NCBI RefSeq assembly: GCF_019457615.1
Contig: NZ_CP080414.1
Span: 618,501-682,500, forward strand
DNA: 64,000 nt
Direction: 5' to 3'
Source of the DNA: Shewanella zhangzhouensis
Lineage (GTDB): Bacteria > Pseudomonadota > Gammaproteobacteria > Enterobacterales > Shewanellaceae
The notes under the pieces were generated by a model that was given only the letters and a program-made list of their open reading frames with translations, was not told the origin of the DNA and did not search any database. Numbering within the stretch: the stretch's first letter is position 1; every line of letters begins with the position of its first letter. Positions 36,643 through 45,907 of this stretch are shown here, one piece after another. A program made the translations under genes and the position numbers.

Positions 36643-37791
36643 TCAGCCGTCGATACGTCCTGCGCCTGCGCTTGGGGCACACATATACAGCACGGGCTCC
36701 AGCCCGGTTTTGGCAGGGTATTCCGACTCTACCGCGTGTACCACGGCATCGGTCAAATCATGTTCCACCAGCGCAACGACACTGCAGCCGTCGGTCATTC
36801 GCACCCCGCCACGGTCGCCAATGGCCTGAGCCATGATTTGCACCAGGGTCTCAACTTCCGGGACCATGAGTTCAAAGTCATCCCGCAGTGAGGCGTGGGA
36901 AAGTGCCATCAGTTCCGACAGCCTGGCCACATCACCGCGTTTCAATGCCCGGCCGGCACTCTGGGTGCGCAGGTTCTCGGTTATGACATGTCGGGCGCGT
37001 TTATAGAGGGTTTCATCCAGCACGTCGCTGGCGGCCTTGAGCTCGTCCAGTTCCAGATCCCGTAAGGAGTCGAGCCCGAAAAATTCGGCGGCATCGCGGC
37101 ACTCATCGGCCCGGGCCTTATAGGCCTCTTCCAGTAACTTGGGGTCCAGTGGCGAATGCACAATGATAAGGCTCAGGTTATCGGGGATCAGCACGGCTTC
37201 TATATCCAGATCCAGGCAGTCAATCAGCAGGGCTGAATCCGCCTCGGCCAGGGCGCTGGTCATATGGTCCATCACGCCGCAGGTACTGCCGTGGAAACGG
37301 CTCTCGCCGCGCTGTGCCAGTTGGGCAATGGCCATGGGGGAAAGGTGGAGCTGACAGGTGTCATTCAACGCCGTGCCAAAGGCAATTTCCAGCGCGCCTG
37401 AGGATGAAAAGCCCGCTCCCATAGGGATGCTGCTTACCACCGCCAGGTCGAGCCCCTTGGCTTTGAGTCCGGCCTGGCCCACTGCCTGGGTGAAACCTTT
37501 GAGGTAGTTTACCCAGTCACCTCCGGCAGTGACTTCGCCTTCTTCGCCGAAACGCCACTCCTTCAGCTCACCGGGAAAGGCCTCTGTGACGACCCGAAAA
37601 CGGTCGTCATCACGCTTTTTTACTGCGATAACCGTATGAAAATTAATGGCTGCAGGCAGCACAAACCCATCGTTATAGTCTGTGTGTTCACCAATGATAT
37701 TGACCCGGCCCGGAGCCTGGTAATAGGCATCGGCCTTGGTCCCGAAAGTTTGGACAAACAGCTTGGTGGCGCGCTGCGCAGGGTTCGACAT
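36643..37791 (-). CDS. galK: Galactokinase with altered glycine-rich motif III
   Basis: 382 residues from the ATG at 37791, the same length as Escherichia coli GalK; the frame extends further upstream, but that part does not resemble GalK. Motif I GRVNIIGEHTDYNDGFVLP and motif II SSIPMGAGFSSSGALE are intact. Motif III is expected to read close to RMTGGGFGGCVVAL. Here it reads RMTDGCSVVAL (codons around 36780-36800), so about three residues of the Gly-rich loop are missing, without a frameshift. That loop lines the active site in GHMP kinases. The enzyme may be impaired, or the sequence may carry a local deletion. GalM follows in the same operon. Confidence 0.9.
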   Translation of the reverse strand: MSNPAQRATKLFVQTFGTKADAYYQAPGRVNIIGEHTDYNDGFVLPAAINFHTVIAVKKRDDDRFRVVTEAFPGELKEWRFGEEGEVTAGGDWVNYLKGFTQAVGQAGLKAKGLDLAVVSSIPMGAGFSSSGALEIAFGTALNDTCQLHLSPMAIAQLAQRGESRFHGSTCGVMDHMTSALAEADSALLIDCLDLDIEAVLIPDNLSLIIVHSPLDPKLLEEAYKARADECRDAAEFFGLDSLRDLELDELKAASDVLDETLYKRARHVITENLRTQSAGRALKRGDVARLSELMALSHASLRDDFELMVPEVETLVQIMAQAIGDRGGVRMTDGCSVVALVEHDLTDAVVHAVESEYPAKTGLEPVLYMCAPSAGAGRIDG

Positions 37792-37808
37792 GCTCACTGA
37801 TCCCATTG

Positions 37809-37821
37809 ATAACCGGGTTAT
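37809..37821 (-). promoter_or_regulatory. Palindrome upstream of galK, possible operator
   Basis: ATAACC-G-GGTTAT is a perfect palindrome ending 18 bases before the galK start, in the leader between the kef-type terminator and galK. No match to a known GalR box is claimed. Confidence 0.3.
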
Positions 37822-37914
37822 TCTGAAGTGCCGCACGAAATGGCGGCTTCCCTGAGTTATACCACGTCTTAAAAAGCCGGAAAACTGAGATTTTTGCGAT
37901 AAGTGAACAAACAA

Positions 37915-37938
37915 AAACGCCGCGAATTCGCGGCGTTT
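37915..37938 (-). terminator. Intrinsic terminator of the CPA2 antiporter gene
   Basis: AAACGCCGCG-AATT-CGCGGCGTTT with a T-run on the minus strand lies just after the antiporter stop codon at 37943. It separates that gene from galKM. Confidence 0.85.
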
Positions 37939-37942
37939 CAAA

Positions 37943-39550
37943 TCAGCCTCTGGCCTGGGCCAGTTCACCCTCTGCGGGCATCAGCTCTGTGGCGACGTGT
38001 TCCACAAAACCCGCACCCGCGGCTTCATAGAGGTTGTAGACGCTGTGCACGCCACTCTCTTTCAGGGAGTCGGTGTGTTCTGCGTACTGGACAATGGCGC
38101 TGATCTTACCCTGATAGTCCTGTTTCTTCAGTTGTTCTACCGCAAAAAGGTTGCCCGCGTGATGGGGCATGGCAAGGAGGACAAGATCCAGGTTGGGGGC
38201 TCTGTCGAGCTTTTCCCAGAAGTCGGTATCCGAGGCATCGCCCTGCACTACATTACGTCCCTGTGCGCGGTGGAAGTCCACCAGTTCCTGCTTGTGCTCA
38301 ATGCCAAGGATTTCCCCGTCGAATCTGAGTTTCAGCTCATCATAAGCACCTGAACCAATACGGCCCATACCCAAAATCAGGAAACGGGGGTTACCAATGG
38401 GGATGGGTCTGTCTTCCGGATGCAGCGGCGGGCGCTCCATGCGTCTCAGGGGCTGCTGGTATCGCTGGTAAATCTTACCTACCATATTGTTGAGGGGGGC
38501 TGCGAGCAAAAAGCTGAAGCTCAGCGCCACGGCGATAATAATGAGCCACTGTGACGGCAGCCAGCCTTTGGACGCGGCCACCGCCGCGACAATCAGACCG
38601 AACTCGCTATAGTTACCCAGGTTGAACGAAGCCAGCATAGAGGTACGGGAACGCAGCTTGAAGCGGGTCAGCAGCACCACAAAGAGGGCGACCTTGAAGG
38701 GAATGAGTGCCACCAGGAGCCCCGCCAGCGCCACGTCTTCCAGGCTTGGCAGCCCATTGAGTCCTATGGTGAGGAAGAAGGCTACCAGGAAGAGCTCTTT
38801 GAAGTAAAACAATGATTTGGCAAGCTCGGATGCCTTGGGGTGGCCAGCAAGCAGCACGCCGATAATCAGGGCGCCCAAATCGGGCTTAAGCCCCACGGCT
38901 TCAAAGAGCCAGGCACCCAGCACCAGGGCCATGACCAGACCAAAGAGCACCAGGAGTTCACCATGGCCAACGCGATCAAAAGCGCGGTAAATCAGCGGTC
39001 TGGCTATTGGCAGCAACAGCAGTGTCAGCGCCCAGATGGAAGGCCATTCCCCCTTGGACACGGTCAGGAAGCCTACGGCAAAGATGTCCTGCATGATGAG
39101 GATACCAATGGCGACACGACCATAAAGGGTTTGCATATCCCCTTTGTCTTCCAGCACCTTCACCGCAAATACCGTGGAGGAGAAGCTCAGGGCAAAGGCC
39201 AGCAGCGACAGCTGATTAAGACTGAGGTCGGTAAGTTGGCTCAGGCCCAGAATACCGAGCAGTTTGAGCACGGGAACCAAAAACAGCATGGTGCCCACCA
39301 GATGCAGGCTGGCACCGGCCCAGACTTCGGCCTTGAACAGGCTGCGAATATCCAGTTTCAGGCCAATGGCAAACAGCAGCAGGGTTACACCGAGATCGGC
39401 AAATTGCTGCAGCATCGGCAAACTGGATTCTTCAATGCCAAACATAAAGAGCACAAAGCCGGCGGCCAGATATCCTATCAATGGCGGCAAACCAACGCGG
39501 TTGACCAAGAGGCCGCAAGCGAGGGTGATGACGAGAATGGCCGGCTCCAT
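37943..39550 (-). CDS. CPA2-family monovalent cation:proton antiporter with RCK_N domain (Kef-like)
   Basis: 535 residues with AAGGAG seven bases before the ATG at 39550. About twelve transmembrane helices make up the first ~380 residues (GLPPLIGYLAAGFVLF, LLLFAIGLKLDIRSLF, LGALIIGVLLAGHP). A cytoplasmic NAD-binding RCK_N domain follows (FLILGMGRIGSGAYDELK) and gates transport in Kef/YbaL proteins. It probably moves K+ or Na+ against protons. No glutathione-binding regulatory partner (KefF/KefG) is nearby, so Kef-type detoxification is not supported. Confidence 0.87.
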   Translation of the reverse strand: MEPAILVITLACGLLVNRVGLPPLIGYLAAGFVLFMFGIEESSLPMLQQFADLGVTLLLFAIGLKLDIRSLFKAEVWAGASLHLVGTMLFLVPVLKLLGILGLSQLTDLSLNQLSLLAFALSFSSTVFAVKVLEDKGDMQTLYGRVAIGILIMQDIFAVGFLTVSKGEWPSIWALTLLLLPIARPLIYRAFDRVGHGELLVLFGLVMALVLGAWLFEAVGLKPDLGALIIGVLLAGHPKASELAKSLFYFKELFLVAFFLTIGLNGLPSLEDVALAGLLVALIPFKVALFVVLLTRFKLRSRTSMLASFNLGNYSEFGLIVAAVAASKGWLPSQWLIIIAVALSFSFLLAAPLNNMVGKIYQRYQQPLRRMERPPLHPEDRPIPIGNPRFLILGMGRIGSGAYDELKLRFDGEILGIEHKQELVDFHRAQGRNVVQGDASDTDFWEKLDRAPNLDLVLLAMPHHAGNLFAVEQLKKQDYQGKISAIVQYAEHTDSLKESGVHSVYNLYEAAGAGFVEHVATELMPAEGELAQARG

Positions 39551-39617
39551 GAAACTCCTTAACAGATAATTCAGCTATAAATCAGGTATCTTAGCGGACT
39601 TTATTTAATGTGAGATG

Positions 39618-39653
39618 AAAAAGGCAAAGATTTCAGTGAAATCTTTGCCTTTA
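39618..39653 (-). terminator. Hairpin terminator of dsbD
   Basis: AAAGGCAAAGATTTC-ACT-GAAATCTTTGCCTTT is a long near-perfect inverted repeat just beyond the dsbD stop. It ends in T-rich sequence on the minus strand. Confidence 0.85.
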
Positions 39654-39673
39654 GTTATAAGGGAAAATGGGGA

Positions 39674-41494
39674 TTAATGCACTTGCAGCAGGTCCAGGTG
39701 CGCCGCAAATTCTTTGGGGCCCATAAAGCCGGTGACTCTCAGGTCATCACGCAGGCCACTCTGGGGATCGAACAGCAGCAGCGTCGGCAGGCCGAGCACA
39801 TCGTAGGTTTCCAGCAAGGTTACGTCGGTGGCGTCTGACCTGGTCACATCGGCCTGAAGCAGCACCATGTTATCCAGGCGCTTCTTCACTTCCGGGTCGG
39901 GGAAGGTAATGTGCTCAAATTCCTTGCAGGCCACACACCAATCGGCGTAGAGATCCAGCATCACAAACTTGCCTTCTAAGCGGGCAATGGCCAGCTCGGC
40001 ATTGAGATCTTCCACCGACTTGATGCGTTTGAATTCAACTCCCTTCACGGCTTGCTGTGCCTTGTTGGTGGGCATCTGGTAGCCCAAACCACCCATCACA
40101 GCCTGGAAGCCGTAGGAGAACGCCGCCAGCAGCCCCAGCATCAGCAGCACAGTGCGCACGGTTTGTTTCCAGTTGAACTCGGTCTTTTTGTTTTGATGCA
40201 GCAGGTAGCCCGCCAGTGCCACGCCCCACAGGGCCCACAGCAAGTCAGACACCATGCCCGGCCAGATGCGGCCAATCATCATCACAGACACCGCAATCAG
40301 CAGGAAGCCAAACACCGTCTTGATGATTTCCATCCAGGCACCGGCGCGGGGCAGCAATTTACCACCGGACGTGCCCATCAGCAGCAGTGGCAGACCCATG
40401 CCCATGCTGAGCACGTACAGGGCGGCAAAGCCCATCAGCAGATCGCCACTTTGTGCCACGTAAACCAGCGCACCCGACAAGGGGGCAGTGGTGCATGGCG
40501 AGGCCACCAGACCGGAAATCACCCCCATGATGAAAACGCCGGTGAGGTTGCCACCTTTCTGGTTGTTGGATAGGCCATTCATCTTCTCCTGCCAGGATGA
40601 CGGCAGCTTGAGATCATATAGGCCGAACATAGACAGGCTGAGAACAAAGAACAGTACCGCAAGACCAATAAGCACGGCGGGGTGCTGCAGCGCGGCCTGA
40701 TATTTCATCCCGGCCGAAGCCACCACCAGCCCCAGCAGAGAGTAGGTAATTGCCATGCCCTGCACGTAGGCCATGGACAGGGTAAAGGCGCGGCCCGTGG
40801 ACAGCTTTTCACCCTGGCCGACGATGATGCCCGAGAGAATGGGGTACATGGGGAACACGCAGGGAGTGAGCGCCAGACCAATGCCCAACCCGAAGAAAAT
40901 CAACAAGGTCCAACCGAGATTTCCCTCGGTCAGCATCTGCGCCAGACTGTCCTGTTGAGTCAGGGGGGCTGAGGCGGACGTGCTTGAAACTGTGCCGCCG
41001 GTTAGCTGCTCTGCGGTTTCGCCCGACAGCTTGCCATCGTTGGGTGCCACAGCGGCAAGCTGCTTACTGACCTTGGTGGGTGGGAAGCAGAGTTTGCCTT
41101 CGGCGCAGCCCATAAAGGTGACTGTCAGCGTGCCCTGCTCCAGTGCTTCTTTGAGGGCAACGGTGAACTCAACATAGCTGTAAAACACCTGCTGCTCGCC
41201 AAAATACTCGTCGTTGTGCAGCTTGCCCGGCGGCAGAGCAACCTCGCCCAGGGTGGCGTTGTCGGCCTCAAACTTGAGCTTGTCGCGGTACAGGTAATAG
41301 CCATCGGCAATCACAAAGGACAGCCGCATCCGATCCCCGTCCTGCACGGCATCGAACACAAAGGCCTCATTCACGGGCATCAGCTCGGGCTCGCCCTTAA
41401 GGAAATCGAACTTCTTGCCAAAAATATCATTGGCATGGGTCGAGGGCGCCAATAACAGCAGACAGCTAAACAGCAGGGTGATGATTTTTTTCAT
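39674..41494 (-). CDS. dsbD: Thiol:disulfide interchange protein DsbD
   Basis: 606 residues with a signal peptide (MKKIITLLFSCLLLLAPSTH). All three cysteine pairs of DsbD are present. The N-terminal periplasmic domain has CAEGKLC, the membrane domain has LALTPCVFPMYP and VASPCTTAPLSG, and the C-terminal thioredoxin-like domain has DWCVACKEF. It carries electrons from cytoplasmic thioredoxin to periplasmic DsbC, DsbG and CcmG. The start codon overlaps the stop of cutA by four bases, so the two are translationally coupled, an arrangement common in gammaproteobacteria. Confidence 0.97.
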   Translation of the reverse strand: MKKIITLLFSCLLLLAPSTHANDIFGKKFDFLKGEPELMPVNEAFVFDAVQDGDRMRLSFVIADGYYLYRDKLKFEADNATLGEVALPPGKLHNDEYFGEQQVFYSYVEFTVALKEALEQGTLTVTFMGCAEGKLCFPPTKVSKQLAAVAPNDGKLSGETAEQLTGGTVSSTSASAPLTQQDSLAQMLTEGNLGWTLLIFFGLGIGLALTPCVFPMYPILSGIIVGQGEKLSTGRAFTLSMAYVQGMAITYSLLGLVVASAGMKYQAALQHPAVLIGLAVLFFVLSLSMFGLYDLKLPSSWQEKMNGLSNNQKGGNLTGVFIMGVISGLVASPCTTAPLSGALVYVAQSGDLLMGFAALYVLSMGMGLPLLLMGTSGGKLLPRAGAWMEIIKTVFGFLLIAVSVMMIGRIWPGMVSDLLWALWGVALAGYLLHQNKKTEFNWKQTVRTVLLMLGLLAAFSYGFQAVMGGLGYQMPTNKAQQAVKGVEFKRIKSVEDLNAELAIARLEGKFVMLDLYADWCVACKEFEHITFPDPEVKKRLDNMVLLQADVTRSDATDVTLLETYDVLGLPTLLLFDPQSGLRDDLRVTGFMGPKEFAAHLDLLQVH

Positions 41495-41823
41495 GATTGT
41501 GTATTGTCGTTTATCCAGTTCAAATAGCCGGGCAGGGCCTCGGTTACGGGCGTCGCGATAATCTCAGGCAACTCGTAGGGATGCAGCTCAGAAATCACCC
41601 GTTCCACCTCGGCATACAGTGCCCGCCGGGTTTTGATGAATAAGGGATATTCCCTGTCTTCACAGAGTTTCCCCTGCCAATGGTACACCGAAGTCACGGG
41701 GCCACCCTGCTGCACACAGGCAGCAAGGCTGTTGCTCACCAGACGTTTGGCAATGGCAAGGCCGACATCCTCTGAGGGGCAGGTGGTCATAACCAGGATA
41801 TAGTCATCCATGGACTGTGCCAT
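41491..41823 (-). CDS. cutA: Divalent-cation tolerance protein CutA
   Basis: 110 residues from the ATG at 41823, preferred because GGGAGAG precedes it. Typical CutA blocks are present: VMTTCPSEDVGLAIAKRLV, AACVQQ, YHWQGKL and HPYELPEIIATPV. CutA forms very stable trimers and is linked to copper tolerance, although its molecular role is unsettled. It is the first gene of the cutA-dsbD operon, overlapping dsbD by four bases. Confidence 0.94.
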   Translation of the reverse strand: MAQSMDDYILVMTTCPSEDVGLAIAKRLVSNSLAACVQQGGPVTSVYHWQGKLCEDREYPLFIKTRRALYAEVERVISELHPYELPEIIATPVTEALPGYLNWINDNTQS

Positions 41824-42033
41824 GATCTCTCCCAAGGTTTAAAACTCCCTTAAGGCTGCTAAGTTAGCCTTAAGCTCAGGTTGGCAAACACTTTACGTGT
41901 TTTGTCTGACTCTTGCATTAAGAGAAAGCTGAAATAGTGATACGGGTTGTTTCCCCGCAGCGACAGCCGATACTCTTGAAATTTGACCGGACAGCCCCCA
42001 TATATCTTGCAACCCACTGCATTAGAGGCCGCC

Positions 42034-42627
42034 ATGTTTTTTGCTTTTGTTCTGATATTTATCCTGATCCCCGTGGTCGAGCTCTCGGTGCTGATTCGGG
42101 TTGGTGAAGCCCTCGGTAGCCTGACCACAGTGGCGCTGGTGCTCTTTACCGCGGTGGTGGGGGTATCTCTGGTGCGCAGTCAGGGATTGTCCACCCTGAT
42201 GCAGGCGCAGCAGAAAATGGCCAAGGGGGAGGCGCCCACGTCCGAATTGGTTCAGGGCATGATGCTGGCCATGGCCGGCGTCTTGCTGCTGATTCCAGGT
42301 TTTGTCACCGACTTTATCGGTTTGCTGCTGCTGACACCCATTACCCGCAAACCCCTGGCAGCCTTGCTGCTGAAGCGCTTGCAATTGAGAGTGGTGGGGC
42401 AGGGCGGTTTTGGCGCCAATTTTGGTCAGGGGCCTTTTGGTCAAGGTCCCTTCGGCCAGGGGCCTTTCGGAAATGACCCCTTTAATCGTGATGGGGGCAA
42501 CACCTTTGACGGCGACTTTGAGCGTAAAGATGACCCCATGGCACGAAGTCATCAGCTGGACCAGCCGAAAACTCCGGCCAGTGAAGATGATGCCGCCCAC
42601 TCTGACACCAACAAACCTAAAGACTGA
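42034..42627 (+). CDS. fxsA: FxsA family membrane protein
   Basis: 197 residues from the ATG at 42034. The FxsA signature is at the N-terminus (VLIFILIPVVELSVLIRVGE) with two more hydrophobic helices (LTTVALVLFTAVVGVSL, MLAMAGVLLLIPGFVTDF). The C-terminal third contains tandem GQGPF repeats (around 42421-42470) and an Asp-rich tail. In Escherichia coli FxsA lessens F-plasmid exclusion of phage T7; its normal function is unknown. It stands between cutA (divergent) and a Ser/Thr kinase gene (convergent). Confidence 0.9.
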   Translation: MFFAFVLIFILIPVVELSVLIRVGEALGSLTTVALVLFTAVVGVSLVRSQGLSTLMQAQQKMAKGEAPTSELVQGMMLAMAGVLLLIPGFVTDFIGLLLLTPITRKPLAALLLKRLQLRVVGQGGFGANFGQGPFGQGPFGQGPFGNDPFNRDGGNTFDGDFERKDDPMARSHQLDQPKTPASEDDAAHSDTNKPKD

Positions 42628-42685
42628 GCCGCGCGACGGGTTTACTGGCCGCGCGTTCTCAGTATCTTGTCCCACACTCGATGAG

Positions 42686-44593
42686 TCAGGTTTCGGATTG
42701 TAACTGCCTGGGATCTTTAGGATAAAAGGCCTCGGGCTTGGTGCTGATTTTGGCGAACCTGCGGGTGTTCTTGTATGGCAGCTTCATAAAGCCCGATACG
42801 CCGTTACCGTGAATTTTATCTACATGGTGCAAAATCCTGTCGAGACTGGCCCTGAAGGCCGCCTGCTTGCGCGGGTTAAGCAGCTTTAAGTAGCTGTGGA
42901 TCTTCAAGTGATCGCCAAGGGCCTCAAAGATGATGCAGCCTGTGTGGTGAATTTGGTTGAGCCAACCAAGCTCGGTCATGATTTCGGCGGGCAGCTCCAG
43001 ATTTTCGTCCGGATCTTTGCCATCTTCAAAGTACGAGTGCAGTCGCGACTTGTCTTCCAACATGGGCACATCGCCCACTTCAAAGGGTAACTGCTGAGCG
43101 GGGCTCGCCACAAAGGTGCCGCTGGTCGAATCCCGGCTGATGTGCAAAGTGTCCCTTGCATTAAAAAAGCAGGCTTTGAAGGTACCGAGGCGACCTATGC
43201 CCCTGGCCAGGGTAACCATGTTATTGACTGCCTGCACCAACGCCTGCTTTAGCGCAGCGTCGTGGAGCGCCAGGTTGGAGTCGATAAACACCCCATCCTG
43301 TTGCCAATGGATAGCGAGCCCGCCCACTATGGGATACTGTCCCAATCTGCCCACTGCGGCGATAAAGCCCTTCTCCGTATCCCCCATGCCGGCCAGGAAA
43401 TTGCGGTAGTACTTATCCAGCTGCACATCATCGACTCGGGCGATGGGTTCATCGGCGTTGTGCTCGCGTAAAAAGGACTTGCGCGAGCTGTAGCTCACCG
43501 TATCTACCTCTTTGCCACGGTTTTGTACCCACACAGGAATTTCGGCCATGGCCTCGGGGCGGGGGATATTCGGTAACAGCAGGCGGTGACTGTGGCGCAT
43601 GCTGCGAAGGAAATAGTCGCCGCCCCGGTTGCGGGTCTGGGCATCATCACTGAGCATGGCTTCGAGAGTACGGGCTAGCTCCATCGGCAGGCCAATGCTG
43701 GTGGGCGGAATAACCCGGGAACCAAAGCGGCTGGCTTGTCCCGATGCCAGGGCATACAGGGTGGCTGCAACCCCCTGCTCGTCGAATCGGGGGCTCGAAA
43801 GGGCGCCACTGAGCTGTTCGTCACCGATAAAGTACACATCCCCCATGCGGGCATTGGTGTGCTGCTGGTCGCTGGAGAGCAGATTCATCACATGTTCTTC
43901 CACCGGCCGCCCCAGTTCATCCCGCTGGGCAAACACCGCCGAGCCCCAGTCAATCAGGGACAAATGGCCGGTGGCTTCGTCATAAACCAGATTGGATGGT
44001 TTGATATCGCCGTGAACCAACGGCCTGCCGGTGCGAAGATACACAAGCAAATCAGCCAGCTGGCGCGCAATGCTCATGATCATGGGAATAGGCAGTGCGC
44101 CTCGGCGCCGACACAGCTGCTCCAGCTCTTCCCCCGGAGCACGGGCCATCACCAGAATCCCCTGTTTGCCCACACGCTCAAATTTGACCAGCGGCGGCAC
44201 ATTGGGGTGGCGGCAATGGGATAGCATAAAGGCTTCTTCTTCCAGCCTGTCCTGGATTTGCTGGGGCAAAGTAATACGGGAAAACTTGAATACGTGTGCT
44301 TCGCCGGCCTCGTTGACCCCTGCAAACACAAAGCCATAGGCGCCCTTGCCAATAAACTCTATGTCCCTGTAACCCAGTTTGGACAGCTGTTGCTTACACA
44401 GGCGCACCCACGCCTTGTGTTTACGGGCGTCGTCGGCCTTGAGCAGGTAGATGGATTGTTCTTCAGAAATATAGAAGTGTTGCAGCTGTGGCGTTTGGGC
44501 GGACAAAAAAGGGATCCCCGGCGCTGATATCAATCCACCATTAAAGCCATATCCGCCGCAGACAGGCAAGGTATTTAGCGGCCGCCTACCCAA
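42686..44593 (-). CDS. Eukaryotic-like Ser/Thr protein kinase with uncharacterised C-terminal half
   Basis: Up to 635 residues; the start is uncertain. A TTG at 44593 opens the frame and a TTG about 20 codons later is also possible. The kinase core is complete: the glycine loop IGKGAYGFVFAG at 81-92, the ATP-binding Lys103 in HVFKFSR, the catalytic VHGDIKPSN at 193-201 (HGD instead of HRD) and the metal motif IDWG (DWG for DFG) at 214-217. Residues ~300-635 have no domain I recognise and lack a transmembrane segment, so the kinase is cytoplasmic. No PP2C phosphatase or FHA gene is adjacent. Its targets are unknown. Confidence 0.75.
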   Translation of the reverse strand: MGRRPLNTLPVCGGYGFNGGLISAPGIPFLSAQTPQLQHFYISEEQSIYLLKADDARKHKAWVRLCKQQLSKLGYRDIEFIGKGAYGFVFAGVNEAGEAHVFKFSRITLPQQIQDRLEEEAFMLSHCRHPNVPPLVKFERVGKQGILVMARAPGEELEQLCRRRGALPIPMIMSIARQLADLLVYLRTGRPLVHGDIKPSNLVYDEATGHLSLIDWGSAVFAQRDELGRPVEEHVMNLLSSDQQHTNARMGDVYFIGDEQLSGALSSPRFDEQGVAATLYALASGQASRFGSRVIPPTSIGLPMELARTLEAMLSDDAQTRNRGGDYFLRSMRHSHRLLLPNIPRPEAMAEIPVWVQNRGKEVDTVSYSSRKSFLREHNADEPIARVDDVQLDKYYRNFLAGMGDTEKGFIAAVGRLGQYPIVGGLAIHWQQDGVFIDSNLALHDAALKQALVQAVNNMVTLARGIGRLGTFKACFFNARDTLHISRDSTSGTFVASPAQQLPFEVGDVPMLEDKSRLHSYFEDGKDPDENLELPAEIMTELGWLNQIHHTGCIIFEALGDHLKIHSYLKLLNPRKQAAFRASLDRILHHVDKIHGNGVSGFMKLPYKNTRRFAKISTKPEAFYPKDPRQLQSET

Positions 44594-44710
44594 GTTTTTT
44601 ACCCTCCATTTTGATGCAAATCAACTCTGGCGCAGACAGCACAGGCTAAGGTGTTTTTATCAATTTATACTTTGCTTAACCGCAGGCTGTCGGCGATTGA
44701 GGAGGGCAGG

Positions 44711-45055
44711 ATGAACGCCCAAAAGAAACAACAACTGATTGAACTGTATGACTTTGCACGCAAGCGTATCATTCAGTCGATGGAACTGAGGCACTGCCCC
44801 CATTCGGGTTTTTATAACAGTGTCGATGAGCGCTGCATTTATTGCCATCAGGGCATGGAATGCGTGTGGATGAATCACAATGACGAATTGGTATCGCTGG
44901 AAGAGAAAAGCGAAGAAGATCTGAGGCAGCAGTTGTTGGTGGCCGTAGACTTTGTCGACTCCAATTTGTCGCCTTATCACCTGACCCGGCGCAAGTGCCA
45001 GTGTGAAAACTGTGTTTGGTTGCGTCAGGTGAACGAGGCACTGAACGCGCCCTGA
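44711..45055 (+). CDS. Small Cys-rich protein, possible zinc-binding
   Basis: 114 residues with the SD GGAGG ten bases before the ATG. Two Cys/His clusters are evident, HCPHSGFYNSVDERCIYCH and RRKCQCENCVW, which fit one or two zinc sites. The middle is acidic and helical. The family is not recognised. It lies between the divergent kinase and the tpm gene, 69 bases upstream of tpm, so the two may be co-transcribed. Confidence 0.7.
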   Translation: MNAQKKQQLIELYDFARKRIIQSMELRHCPHSGFYNSVDERCIYCHQGMECVWMNHNDELVSLEEKSEEDLRQQLLVAVDFVDSNLSPYHLTRRKCQCENCVWLRQVNEALNAP

Positions 45056-45123
45056 AGCGCGCTTTGCATCCCCCAGACTTTGCCGCTAGAGTAAGGCGTC
45101 TTTTTTCGTCATAGGGGATGGTC

Positions 45124-45780
45124 ATGGAGCCCGGATTCTGGCACGACAAGTGGCAGTCACAACAGATTGGATTTCATCAATCGGATATCAACCCATTCTT
45201 GGTCAAACACTGGGAAAGCCTGAAACTTGAAGGCAAAGGCAAGGTGTTTGTCCCCTTGTGCGGCAAATCCCTCGACATGGAATTTCTGGCCGCCCAGGGG
45301 CACGAGGTTATCGGCAGCGAACTGTCGGCACTGGCAGTGAGCCAGTTTTTTGAAGCCGCAGGTGCACAGCCCCAAAGCCGCACCCTGGGTGAGCACGTAC
45401 ATCACAGTGCACAGGGCGTTACCTTGATTGAGGGTGACTTCTTCACCCTGGATAATGATCTGATATCCGGGTGCAGTGGTTTTTACGATCGCGCCGCCCT
45501 CATCGCCTGCCCAGCAGAGATGCGCATCGATTATGTGCGTAAGCTCGCCGCCTTGATCCCCGCCGGTACGCCGGGATTGCTCATTACCCTCGACTATCCT
45601 CAGGAAGCCCTGATGGGCCCACCTTTTGCGGTTTCACCCGATTGGGTGCAGGAGTTCATTGGGGCATATTTTGAGGTCACGGCGCTTGAGAGTCAGGATG
45701 TGCTTGCCGACAACCCCCGCTTTGTAAAAAAGGCTGTGCCCTGGCTCAATGAAGCGGCTTACCTGTTGGTGCGTAAGTAA
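45124..45780 (+). CDS. tpm: Thiopurine S-methyltransferase (TPMT family)
   Basis: 218 residues. The ATG at 45124 is preferred over 45118 because AGGGG lies at a proper six-base distance and family members begin MEP-FWH-KW. The SAM-binding block VFVPLCGKSLDMEFLAAQG, then VIGSELS and FYDRAALIACPAEMR, match bacterial Tpm. These enzymes methylate thiopurines and can methylate selenium or tellurium compounds. A terminator follows. Confidence 0.93.
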   Translation: MEPGFWHDKWQSQQIGFHQSDINPFLVKHWESLKLEGKGKVFVPLCGKSLDMEFLAAQGHEVIGSELSALAVSQFFEAAGAQPQSRTLGEHVHHSAQGVTLIEGDFFTLDNDLISGCSGFYDRAALIACPAEMRIDYVRKLAALIPAGTPGLLITLDYPQEALMGPPFAVSPDWVQEFIGAYFEVTALESQDVLADNPRFVKKAVPWLNEAAYLLVRK

Positions 45781-45820
45781 TCTCTCTATCGCCGTTGGCA
45801 TTTCTGGCAAGGCGAGCATA

Positions 45821-45849
45821 AAAAAAGCGACCCATGGGGTCGCTTTTTT
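45821..45849. terminator. Bidirectional intrinsic terminator
   Basis: AAAAAAGCGACC-CATG-GGGTCGCTTTTTT lies between the convergent tpm and porin genes. Confidence 0.88.
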
Positions 45850-45907
45850 GTGCCTTCACGGCGGCCGGTTGCTTTAAACCCGGCCTCCGATTTGGTTAAG
45901 CCAAGGC

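Noticed and set aside
42421..42475. Short tandem repeats in fxsA as a mobile repeat
   Set aside because: They are in-frame GQGPF codon repeats within the protein's C-terminal tail.
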